Position numbers and translations under genes: made by a program. The notes under the pieces are model-generated. The model was not told the DNA's origin and did not search any database. It worked only from the letters and a program-made list of their open reading frames with translations. From CAYSPU01 sp964432995 (lineage in GTDB: Bacteria > Verrucomicrobiota > Verrucomicrobiia > Limisphaerales > JAHDYP01), in assembly GCA_964432995.1 (NCBI GenBank), contig CAYSPU010000287.1, forward strand, positions 1 through 7,062: a stretch of 7,062 bases of DNA, written 5' to 3'. Shown here one piece after another: positions 1 to 6,046 of this stretch; position 1 is the stretch's first letter, and every line of letters begins with the position of its first letter.

Positions 1-1479
1 CCCATACACAAACCTCTGCTCCTCCACACTCCCGATCCCCACCAAATGTCCCCCCATCCCCACCGCCCCAGCCTCCGCCACCGCCCATGTCCCCCACGCG
101 CTATACCCATACCCGTGCCCCTCCCACACCCAATACCGATTGCTCACCTCCGCGTAATACGTGTCGCTCGCCAAAATCGTCCCAAAGAACCGCTCCCCAC
201 TCGGATCCTCATCCAACACCTCCTGCCCCGCACTGTTCAACACCCGCACCCACGGCACCAACGTGCTCGTCCCGGGTAACCCCACCTCCAACTCCACCGT
301 GTTCCCAGCATTCAATACCCCCAACACATACCGATCCTCATCCCAGTTCCCTCCCTGCCGGTTCATTACCGTCCCCGCGATCCGCCCCTTCTGCACATTC
401 CCCTCCTGCACCAACGTCAACCCGTCCGCCCCGCTGTTCCCGTCGTTGGCGTAGTCCCCGTCACTCTCCAAATCCATCCCCCGCGCCATCTCCACCCGCA
501 CCTCATACGTCCCCACCCCCCCGTGACTCCTCACCCGCACGTAATAGCTGCCACTGCTGCCAATCTTGTAGTTGCTGATGTAGTCGTCGTTGTACGGCCC
601 TCCATTGTTGTCGCTGGCGATCACGCCATCGGCCGCGTTGCGCAACTCGATGTAAACGTCCACCCCGCTGCCGTACGTGTCGAGGCTGACCGCCACCGAA
701 TCGCCCGCCAGTGCGTTGAACCTCCAATAGTCAACGTCGGACGGCACGTCGATTTGCTCGTTCGCGCGTCCAACGAAGTAGCCACTCCCTGCCGGATCCT
801 CGACCATTTCGAGCGCCGTCGCGCCGTCGAGGGTATCATCCAGCTCACCACCCATCGGCTGAATCGGACGCCCAGGGTTCTGCCCCGTGCCCGCTTCTTC
901 AACCGGATCACTCGCTGCCTCACCGCTACCCGCTCCGCCGCAAACCGCTATTTCCGACGTCGCGGATTCTGCCGCAGCCGGGGGAGCGTTCGGCGCTTTC
1001 AAGGTATCCGTCAAATACGTTTCTACCGTGGACGTCGTCTCCGCAGGCTCCGTCGACGGCGCTATCTCCACCTCGACGGGCGGCAGTTGGCTTTGTTCCG
1101 TTGCGGAGGGAGTGACCGTCTCCACGAGCGCCGCTACTTCGGCGGCGGCAGTTGAGCCGACGACGCTCTCACCCGCTCCGCCGGTGTCGTCGGCCGGGGC
1201 CACGACTGCGGGGCTCGAGCCGTCGTCGATGCTCTCCAACTCGACGCCGGCAAAGATCGAGGTAGCCGTCGCAGCCGGTTCGGATGGCTCCGCAAATGCC
1301 ACGACGGCCTCGGTTGACCCGGAAGGGACCTCGGCGACCGAGTCCAGGGCAAGCGCCGTGCCGCCCATCGCCGCCGCCAAGTCCGCGCACGCCGCCGTCC
1401 CGGTCGGCTCGGCCGTGAGCAGAATCCGAGGCTCCAACTCCTCGAACTCGAACCGCGACCTGGAACTCTCGCGACGCAT
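1..1479 (-). CDS. LEPR-XLL motif, PPC-domain and C-type-lectin-like surface protein, C-terminal part cut by window edge
   Basis: Reading the minus strand from the ATG at 1479 gives 493 codons without a stop, running off the left edge, so the protein is a partial N-terminal part. An in-frame TAG lies 12 bases upstream. Residues 15-23 read LEPRILLTA, the LEPR-XLL motif found near the N terminus of large, repetitive, presumed extracellular proteins of Verrucomicrobiota, Planctomycetota and some Proteobacteria. Residues about 24-235 are a low-complexity Ala/Thr/Ser/Glu/Pro-rich linker. Residues about 240-330 fit a PPC domain (DYWRFNALAGDSVAVSLDT, then SGSYYVRVRS). Residues about 345-445 look like a second PPC-like unit (YVLGVLNAGNTVELEVGLPG, TYYAEV). 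The last ~45 residues (GTWAVAEAGAVGMGGHLVGI, then EEQRFV) match the start of a C-type-lectin-like fold. There is no classical signal peptide and no clear ribosome binding site. It is probably co-transcribed with the PEP-CTERM gene just upstream. Ligand and function are unknown; adhesion or a cell-surface role is inference. Codon use changes sharply around base 540: glycine is almost only GGG beyond it. Confidence 0.85.
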   Translation of the reverse strand, partial: MRRESSRSRFEFEELEPRILLTAEPTGTAACADLAAAMGGTALALDSVAEVPSGSTEAVVAFAEPSEPAATATSIFAGVELESIDDGSSPAVVAPADDTGGAGESVVGSTAAAEVAALVETVTPSATEQSQLPPVEVEIAPSTEPAETTSTVETYLTDTLKAPNAPPAAAESATSEIAVCGGAGSGEAASDPVEEAGTGQNPGRPIQPMGGELDDTLDGATALEMVEDPAGSGYFVGRANEQIDVPSDVDYWRFNALAGDSVAVSLDTYGSGVDVYIELRNAADGVIASDNNGGPYNDDYISNYKIGSSGSYYVRVRSHGGVGTYEVRVEMARGMDLESDGDYANDGNSGADGLTLVQEGNVQKGRIAGTVMNRQGGNWDEDRYVLGVLNAGNTVELEVGLPGTSTLVPWVRVLNSAGQEVLDEDPSGERFFGTILASDTYYAEVSNRYWVWEGHGYGYSAWGTWAVAEAGAVGMGGHLVGIGSVEEQRFVYG

Positions 1480-1491
1480 GTGGTGGCCAGT

Positions 1492-2169
1492 CTATGATCC
1501 GCCGCTCCGCCGTCGCAGGAACAGAATCCCCACGAGTCCGCCTCCCGCCAGGAGGACGGATGCCGGTTCCGGGACGACGTGGAGGATTGCCGTGCCGAAC
1601 CGGAGCTGGCTGTCCAGCACCGCGCCGGTTCCTGAAACGAAGACACTCTCGGTTGGGCCCAACGTGCGGAAAATCTCCAGGCTCAACGCGTAGTCCCCCG
1701 GGGCGAGCGCCGCGACGTTGAAAGTGGCCAGCTCCGAACCCGTGTAGTAGACGGCCGGAATCGTCAGAGCATCGACGGTCCCTTTGACCGCGGCGAACCC
1801 GTCCCCGACCGCCCGGATCGCCCCGGGTCCCTGCGCGCCGTTGTATTCGAGGGGTGGCGGCACGAAAATGTCATTCTCATTCACCATCCGCCCCAGAATC
1901 GAGTCGTAGACCAGCCGAACCCCGTAGCTGAACAACCCTTCCGGGATCGCCGACCCCAACTCGATCGTCACCGCGATGGTTGACGCAGGTACCACCACAT
2001 ACTCGGCCCTGTCGAACCGGACGTCGATGAATCCCTGACCCCAGAGCGGAACGAGGATGGCCGCCTGGCAAAGTACGGCGGCGAGCCGCCCTGTCGGACC
2101 GAAGCCACACCGTCTGGCGTTCCTCACGCCATCTCGCGAGCAAAGTGCCTGATGAACCGCTGAACTCAC
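1492..2169 (-). CDS. PEP-CTERM sorting-domain protein, possible cohesin-like fold
   Basis: This is a small exported protein of 225 codons. The C terminus carries the three-part PEP-CTERM signal: VPEPAS at residues 199-204, a hydrophobic segment of about 14 residues (LLAGGGLVGILF), and a basic tail RRR. Such tails are recognised by an exosortase in the inner membrane, which processes the protein for delivery to the cell surface or extracellular matrix. The N-terminal hydrophobic stretch at residues about 29-45 (LAAVLCQAAILVPLWGQG) acts as the signal peptide. The longest reading starts at GTG 2169. A GTG at 2127 (residue 15) gives a more usual signal-peptide length and is equally plausible; neither has a good ribosome binding site. 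The body (residues 48-198) is predicted beta-rich, with a phrase pattern resembling cohesin-like PEP-CTERM proteins (VTIELGSA, SYGVRLVYDS, GDYALSLEI), but this fold is inferred. The stop lies 12 bases before the LEPR-XLL gene, suggesting an operon of surface proteins. Confidence 0.85.
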   Translation of the reverse strand: MSSAVHQALCSRDGVRNARRCGFGPTGRLAAVLCQAAILVPLWGQGFIDVRFDRAEYVVVPASTIAVTIELGSAIPEGLFSYGVRLVYDSILGRMVNENDIFVPPPLEYNGAQGPGAIRAVGDGFAAVKGTVDALTIPAVYYTGSELATFNVAALAPGDYALSLEIFRTLGPTESVFVSGTGAVLDSQLRFGTAILHVVPEPASVLLAGGGLVGILFLRRRSGGS

Positions 2170-2200
2170 GGTGTAGCAGGTTGTTCGGAAATTCGCGTGT

Positions 2201-2228
2201 AGGCTACGTCAGGACCTCGCCTCGTCAA
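2201..2228 (-). promoter_or_regulatory. possible sigma70-type promoter for the PEP-CTERM / LEPR-XLL pair
   Basis: On the minus strand, TTGACG (2228-2223) matches five of six -35 consensus bases. A 16-bp spacer later, TAGCCT (2206-2201) is a poor -10 with only three matches. It sits 31 bases before the GTG at 2169. The -35 is good, the -10 is weak, and no other better pair was seen in this gap. This is a tentative call. Confidence 0.2.
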
Positions 2229-2259
2229 GCAGATTGTGGCTGCTGGACTTAGTCACAGT

Positions 2260-2349
2260 GCATCCGGAGGTTGTCGGCCACCAGTCCCTGACGGCGATCG
2301 GTCCGAGCGGCCAGAGGGTGCTGGCCGCCCACCGACAACCTGGGGATGC
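2260..2349. repeat. imperfect 18-bp inverted repeat enclosing a perfect hairpin
   Basis: The left arm GCATCCGGAGGTTGTCGG (2260-2277) and the right arm CCGACAACCTGGGGATGC (2332-2349) are reverse complements except for two adjacent bases (GG opposite GG). The 54 bases between them contain a perfect 8-bp stem, GCGGCCAG (2307-2314) with CTGGCCGC (2321-2328), and a 6-base loop AGGGTG. No run of T follows, so this is not an intrinsic terminator, and both flanking genes point away from it. It could be a palindromic repeat element (REP- or MITE-like), a structured leader RNA, or a protein-binding site. The sequence alone does not decide. Confidence 0.6.
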
Positions 2350-2461
2350 CCCGACTTCGTCAGGGCGCTGCTTCCTTCCGCGCGCGGGCCGCACCGCGAA
2401 ACACTGCGCAGGCGAGTTGGCGGCAGCGTCGAGATGCGGGGAGGAGGGCACCGGAACGGCT

Positions 2462-2478
2462 GTTACCGAAACGTAACC
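2462..2478 (+). promoter_or_regulatory. Pho-box-like direct repeat upstream of the porin
   Basis: GTTACC (2462-2467) and GTAACC (2473-2478) form a direct repeat with 11-bp period, separated by GAAAC. A further GTGACC stands at 2495-2500, exactly two more periods on. The block is nearly identical to the one ahead of pstS at 3920-3936. Response regulators of the PhoB/PhoP family bind tandem 6-7 base repeats spaced 11 bp apart, so a phosphate-starvation operator is the natural reading. The ATG of the porin is 71 bases after the first repeat pair. No convincing -10 was found. Confidence 0.6.
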
Positions 2479-2548
2479 CTACGGCCATGCGCTCGTGACC
2501 TTCCGTTCGCAGGCTGTCACGCGAACCGAACGCAACCGTTACTATCGC

Positions 2549-3889
2549 ATGCAACCAACTCTGAAGAAATGGACCGCCGCCGGCGCTTTGGCGCTGGCGT
2601 CCCTGGGCGTCACGGCCCACGGGCAATCCGCCGATGCCTTGATCGACAAACTCGTTGAGAAAGGAATCCTGAGCGACTCCGAGGCCAAGGACCTTCGGGA
2701 GGAAGCGGACAAAGGCTTCACCACCGCTTACCAGGTGAAGAGCGGGATGTCCGAGTGGGTGACCTCGTTGAAGATCAACGGCGACTTCCGCGGCCGCCTT
2801 GAAGGTTTCTACGCGGATCCCGACGTCGAGTACATCGACCGCACCCGGTTCCGCTACCGGCTCCGCCTCGGAGTCACGGCCGTGCTCAAGGACAACTTCG
2901 AGATCGGTCTCCGCCTCGGGTCCGGGGACATTGACAACGCCGGCGGCATCGCCAACGGGATCGACCCGATCTCCACCAACCAGTCGATGCAGAACAACGC
3001 CTCCAAGAAGGGGATCTTCATCGACATGGCCTACGCCCGGTGGAGTTTCCTGAACGGCCCGGACTGGTCTGGCGTGGCGACGTTCGGCAAGATGGAGAAT
3101 CCGTTCGTCTTCTCGGACATGGTCTTCGACGGGGACTACACCCCCGAGGGCGTGGGGATGCAGTTTGGATACGCGTTCAACGATCGCCAGTCACTGAGGC
3201 TCAACGCCGGGGGGTTCATCCTCGACGAGATCGGTGCCGATTCTGACGATCCCTTCTTCACCGGCGCCCAACTGCGCTGGGACGGCACCTGGACGAAATG
3301 TCTTTCCACGTCGGCCGGCGTAGCCGTCCTGGGGATTGCCAACGAGGAAGCCCTGGCGAACAGCGCGGTCCCCAACATCAACCGGGGCAACACCCGGGCC
3401 GGGACCGGTGGTGTTCTGGTCTACGACTACAACCCCGTCGTGGCGGATTTCTCGGCCACCTTCAACCTCCCCAGCGCCCCGCTCTACACCGGGACGTTCC
3501 CCTTCAGGATCGCCGGCGACCTGGTTCACAACCCTGGTGCGGATGAGGACAACACCGGCTGCTCCGTGGGGGTCACCTTCGGCAAGTCCGGCAAGAAGAA
3601 GACCTGGGAAGTCGGCTACACCTACAAATACCTGGGAGGCGACGCCTGGTACGAGGAAGTGACGGATTCGGACTTTGGCGCTTACTACGAGACGGCGCCG
3701 ACCGGCGGCTCGACTGGCTACCAGAGCGGCACGAACGTCAAGGGGCATATCACGAAACTGGCCTATTCCCCATACGACTCCCTCACCTTGAGCGGCAAGT
3801 GGTTTGCCACCGAGTTGATCAACCCCAGCCCGTCCAGCTCGGACAGCGCCATGAACCGCCTCCAAGTCGACCTCCAATGGAAGTTCTGA
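2549..3889 (+). CDS. putative outer-membrane porin (Porin_5-like), likely Pho regulon
   Basis: This encodes a 446-residue beta-barrel protein that should form an outer-membrane channel. The ATG at 2549 was chosen because it starts directly on a good signal peptide: basic KK at residues 6-7, hydrophobic core WTAAGALALASLGVTA, and probable cleavage near AHG-Q at residue 25. An in-frame GTG at 2495 would add 18 residues ahead of the signal and overlap the possible third regulatory repeat, so it is less likely. No clear ribosome binding site is seen. Residues about 28-56 form a short charged helical segment (ALIDKLVEKGILSDSEAKDL), common before the barrel in this family. The rest has alternating aromatic and polar strands, such as RTRFRYRLRLGVTAVL and IDMAYARWSFL, and ends in LQVDLQWKF, a typical terminal-Phe assembly signal. 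It precedes pstS by 102 bases without a visible terminator. Selectivity for phosphate is inferred only from context; it does not look like a clear OprO/OprP homologue. Confidence 0.85.
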   Translation: MQPTLKKWTAAGALALASLGVTAHGQSADALIDKLVEKGILSDSEAKDLREEADKGFTTAYQVKSGMSEWVTSLKINGDFRGRLEGFYADPDVEYIDRTRFRYRLRLGVTAVLKDNFEIGLRLGSGDIDNAGGIANGIDPISTNQSMQNNASKKGIFIDMAYARWSFLNGPDWSGVATFGKMENPFVFSDMVFDGDYTPEGVGMQFGYAFNDRQSLRLNAGGFILDEIGADSDDPFFTGAQLRWDGTWTKCLSTSAGVAVLGIANEEALANSAVPNINRGNTRAGTGGVLVYDYNPVVADFSATFNLPSAPLYTGTFPFRIAGDLVHNPGADEDNTGCSVGVTFGKSGKKKTWEVGYTYKYLGGDAWYEEVTDSDFGAYYETAPTGGSTGYQSGTNVKGHITKLAYSPYDSLTLSGKWFATELINPSPSSSDSAMNRLQVDLQWKF

Positions 3890-3919
3890 CCGGTTCTTTC
3901 ACCCAAATGACACCAGGCC

Positions 3920-3936
3920 GTAACCGAATCGTAACC
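3920..3936 (+). promoter_or_regulatory. Pho-box-like direct repeat upstream of pstS
   Basis: Two identical hexamers GTAACC (3920-3925 and 3931-3936) are separated by GAATC, giving an 11-bp period. The same arrangement lies before the porin, and the similarity continues for a few bases on the right (CCTAC against CTAC). It is placed 56 bases before the pstS ATG, between the porin stop and pstS, so pstS probably has its own phosphate-controlled promoter. Possible -10 elements are GATCCT (3946-3951), at the spacing expected behind a Pho box, or GATAAA (3959-3964). Both are uncertain. Confidence 0.65.
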
Positions 3937-3991
3937 TACAGCAGCGATCCTGACCCCAGATAAACACAGCGAACAACGAGATCCGCAACCG

Positions 3992-4837
3992 ATGAAACCC
4001 AAATCCTACCTCGCCGCCCTCGCCGCCCTGGGCTTGGCGATCCTCCCGGAAGCCCGAGCCGATATCACGGTCAAAGGCTCCGACACCCTGGTCATCCTCG
4101 CCCAGAAGTGGGCCGAGGTGTATATGCAGCAGCAGCCCGGCACCCGCATCCAGGTCACCGGCGGCGGCTCCGGCATCGGCTTCGCCGCCCTCCAGAACCG
4201 CACAACGGACCTGGCCAACGCCTCGCGCAAAATCAAGGCCAAGGAAATCGAGAACTGCATCAAGGCCTTCGGCAAACGCCCCACCGAGTACAAAGTAGCG
4301 CTCGACGGGCTTTCGGTCTACGTCAGCGCGGAGAACCCCATCAAGGAACTCAGCATCCCTCAGTTGCAGGGCATCTTCGCCGGCAAGACCCGAAACTGGA
4401 AGGAACTGGGCGGCCCCGACGCTCCGATCGTTGTCTACAGCCGCGAGAACAGCTCGGGCACCTACGAGTTCTTCAAGGAACACGTGCTCAAGGGGGGCGA
4501 CTTTGTTGCCAGCGCCCAGACCATGCCCGGCACCGCGGCGGTGCTGCAAGCCGTGGCCAAGGACAAGAACGGAATCGGCTACGGCGGCGCCGCTTACGGG
4601 GCCGGGGCCAAACACCTGCTCATCAAGAAGGACGACAGCTCCGACGCCATCGAACCGACCGAGGAGAACGTGGTGAGCGGCAAGTACCCCATTTGGCGGT
4701 TCCTCTACATCTACGTGAACCCGGCTCTGGACAAAGGCGAGATTGCCGCCTATCTGAAGTGGATCCGGAGCGACGACGGCCAGAAGATCGTCAAAGATGT
4801 CGGGTATTACCCGCTGCCAAAGCAATACCGGCAATAG
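3992..4837 (+). CDS. pstS: periplasmic phosphate-binding protein PstS
   Basis: This is the substrate-binding protein of the high-affinity phosphate ABC importer: it binds inorganic phosphate in the periplasm and delivers it to PstC-PstA. The 281 residues begin with a signal peptide (KPK, then LAALAALGLAILP) with probable cleavage after ARA at residue 23. Phosphate-contacting motifs of the family are visible: GSDT at 29-32, TGGGSGIG at 56-63, ASRKIKAKE at 77-85, LDG at 104-106 and SRENSSGTYEFFKEHVL at 150-166. GIGYGG at 195-200 is also typical. Length fits the shorter PstS type (TIGR02136-like) rather than the ~346-residue E. coli form. No lipobox cysteine is present, so it should be a soluble periplasmic protein. 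The ATG at 3992 has only a weak GAG 11 bases upstream. A Pho-box-like repeat lies in the gap before it, and pstC follows after 9 bases. Confidence 0.95.
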   Translation: MKPKSYLAALAALGLAILPEARADITVKGSDTLVILAQKWAEVYMQQQPGTRIQVTGGGSGIGFAALQNRTTDLANASRKIKAKEIENCIKAFGKRPTEYKVALDGLSVYVSAENPIKELSIPQLQGIFAGKTRNWKELGGPDAPIVVYSRENSSGTYEFFKEHVLKGGDFVASAQTMPGTAAVLQAVAKDKNGIGYGGAAYGAGAKHLLIKKDDSSDAIEPTEENVVSGKYPIWRFLYIYVNPALDKGEIAAYLKWIRSDDGQKIVKDVGYYPLPKQYRQ

Positions 4838-4846
4838 CGGGACTCC

Positions 4847-6046
4847 ATGCCGCACCGCACCAACTTGGGGAGACGCACCGCCGGCTGGATGGGGGTGCTC
4901 CGCGGGCACAAAGCCCGCCCCGGCGAGTGGATTGTCGAGAAAGGCATCTTCCTGGTCTCCCTCTCGGCGATCCTGTTGGTGTTCCTGATCATCACGTTCG
5001 TGGCGCGCGAGGCGCTCCCCATCCTCCTCGGGCAGACCAACAGCGCCGCCATCCAGGACGTGATCCCCGCCGCGGAGATCGACAAGCTCAGCCCCGAAGA
5101 GATCCGTCGGTACCTGGGACTGACGCGCAAACAGATGGCGGAGTACGACCGCGAGACGCTGGTGGCGCTCTTTGAAGTGCGGGAGGAGGGCATCCAGGGG
5201 ATCGTGGAGAAGTACCCGGAGCTGATGAACGACCCGGACGCCCGGCTGAACACCACCAAGTGGCGCCACCTGTTGCTGCCCCACCAATGGAGCGGCTATC
5301 GGCAGCCGGAGTACATCTGGCAGCCCGTCGGGAACATTCACAAATACAACATCGTTCCCCTCGTTGTGGGGAGCCTGAAGACCACGCTGGTCGGGCTCCT
5401 GTTCGCCGTGCCGCTCTCGGTGGCCGCCGCCATCTACGTCTCCCAATTGGCGCGGCCGACGGTGCGCGAGATCGTGAAACCGGCCATCGAACTGCTCTCC
5501 GGGATCCCTTCAGTCGTGGTGGGCTTCTTCGCCCTGCTGGTCATGGCTACCTTCCTCCAGGACCTCCTGGGCTACGAAACCCGCCTCAACGCGTTCGTGG
5601 CGGGGATCGCTCTGGGTTTCGCCGTGATTCCCATCGTCTTCTCGATCTCCGAGGACGCCCTCACCAGTGTGCCCTCCACCTACACACAGGCGGCGCTGGC
5701 GCTGGGCTCTTCCCGCTGGCAGGCGGCCTGGCAGATCGTTCTGCCGGCCGCCCTCCCCGGCGTCTTCGCCGCCACGGTGCTCGGCTTCGGCCGCGCCATC
5801 GGCGAAACCATGATCGTGCTCATGGTCTGCTCCGCCAGCGTCATGTCCTGGAGCATCTTCGACTCCGCCCGCAGCATCACCACGACGATTGCGGCCGAGA
5901 TGGGCGAGGTCGTCACCGGCGGGCATCATTATCGGATGCTCTTCCTGCTGGGGGCGCTCCTCTTCGCCGTGACCTTCTTCACCAACCTGGTCGGTGAAGT
6001 CGTCATCCATCGGTTCAAGCGGAAGCTCGAGGGCAAGTCCAAATGA
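4847..6046 (+). CDS. pstC: phosphate ABC transporter permease PstC with extended periplasmic insertion
   Basis: This is one of the two inner-membrane permease subunits that form the phosphate channel. The protein has 399 residues, clearly longer than the roughly 300-340 of most PstC proteins. The first membrane helix is at about 34-53 (IFLVSLSAILLVFLIITFVA). Residues about 64-155 form a hydrophilic, charged insertion (AAEIDKLSPEEIRRYLGLTR and onward), after which the family pattern returns at WQPVGNIHKYNIVPLVVGSL. The core has further helices, the conserved LLSGIPSVVVGFFAL segment at 215-229, and the EAA loop for contact with the ATPase at about 268-299 (ALALGSSRWQAAWQIVLP). The stop overlaps the pstA start as ATGA, so translation is probably coupled. 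The gap to pstS is 9 bases, with no strong ribosome binding site. The assignment as PstC rather than PstA rests on gene order and on the insertion point before the PLVVGSL segment. Confidence 0.93.
   Translation: MPHRTNLGRRTAGWMGVLRGHKARPGEWIVEKGIFLVSLSAILLVFLIITFVAREALPILLGQTNSAAIQDVIPAAEIDKLSPEEIRRYLGLTRKQMAEYDRETLVALFEVREEGIQGIVEKYPELMNDPDARLNTTKWRHLLLPHQWSGYRQPEYIWQPVGNIHKYNIVPLVVGSLKTTLVGLLFAVPLSVAAAIYVSQLARPTVREIVKPAIELLSGIPSVVVGFFALLVMATFLQDLLGYETRLNAFVAGIALGFAVIPIVFSISEDALTSVPSTYTQAALALGSSRWQAAWQIVLPAALPGVFAATVLGFGRAIGETMIVLMVCSASVMSWSIFDSARSITTTIAAEMGEVVTGGHHYRMLFLLGALLFAVTFFTNLVGEVVIHRFKRKLEGKSK

Larger units (their letters stand above)
2170..2548. other. divergent intergenic region with structured element and Pho-box-like repeat
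   Basis: This 379-base stretch separates the minus-strand surface-protein pair from the plus-strand porin. Short open frames cross it on both strands, but none gives a recognisable protein, and no frame has a convincing start signal. It therefore looks non-coding. Its contents are, from left to right, a weak minus-strand promoter candidate (2201-2228), an imperfect inverted repeat with an internal hairpin (2260-2349), an unassigned GC-rich stretch (2350-2460), and a Pho-box-like direct repeat (2462-2478) about 70 bases before the porin start. Confidence 0.6.

Noticed and set aside
1..540. C-rich, short-motif-like plus strand considered as a tandem repeat or CRISPR-like array
   Set aside because: There are no regularly spaced identical repeats. 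The pattern is explained by G-ending codons in a minus-strand coding sequence that is open throughout.
887..1693. A 268-codon plus-strand frame rich in Ala, Ser and Thr that resembles a low-complexity secreted protein
   Set aside because: It is the reverse of the low-complexity linker of the LEPR-XLL gene and crosses into the PEP-CTERM gene. The minus-strand reading has recognisable motifs and is open for the full 493 codons.
2307..2328. Strong GC hairpin considered as an intrinsic terminator
   Set aside because: No T run follows on either strand, and the flanking genes are divergent, so no transcript is expected to end here.
2514..2520. CTGTCAC, which matches a half-site of the E. coli Pho box
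   Set aside because: It stands alone with no second copy 11 bases away and has no counterpart before pstS. The GTAACC repeats are far better supported.
2236..2658. A 140-codon plus-strand frame across the intergenic region into the porin
   Set aside because: It runs out of frame into the porin signal-peptide region, crosses the inverted repeat and operator, and shows no recognisable protein motif.
3899..5446. A 515-codon open frame on the minus strand opposite pstS and the first half of pstC
   Set aside because: It lies antisense to two genes with clear family motifs. Its composition (rich in Gly, Asp, Val, Arg, Gln and His) is what the reverse of GC-rich coding sequence gives, and no known domain is seen.
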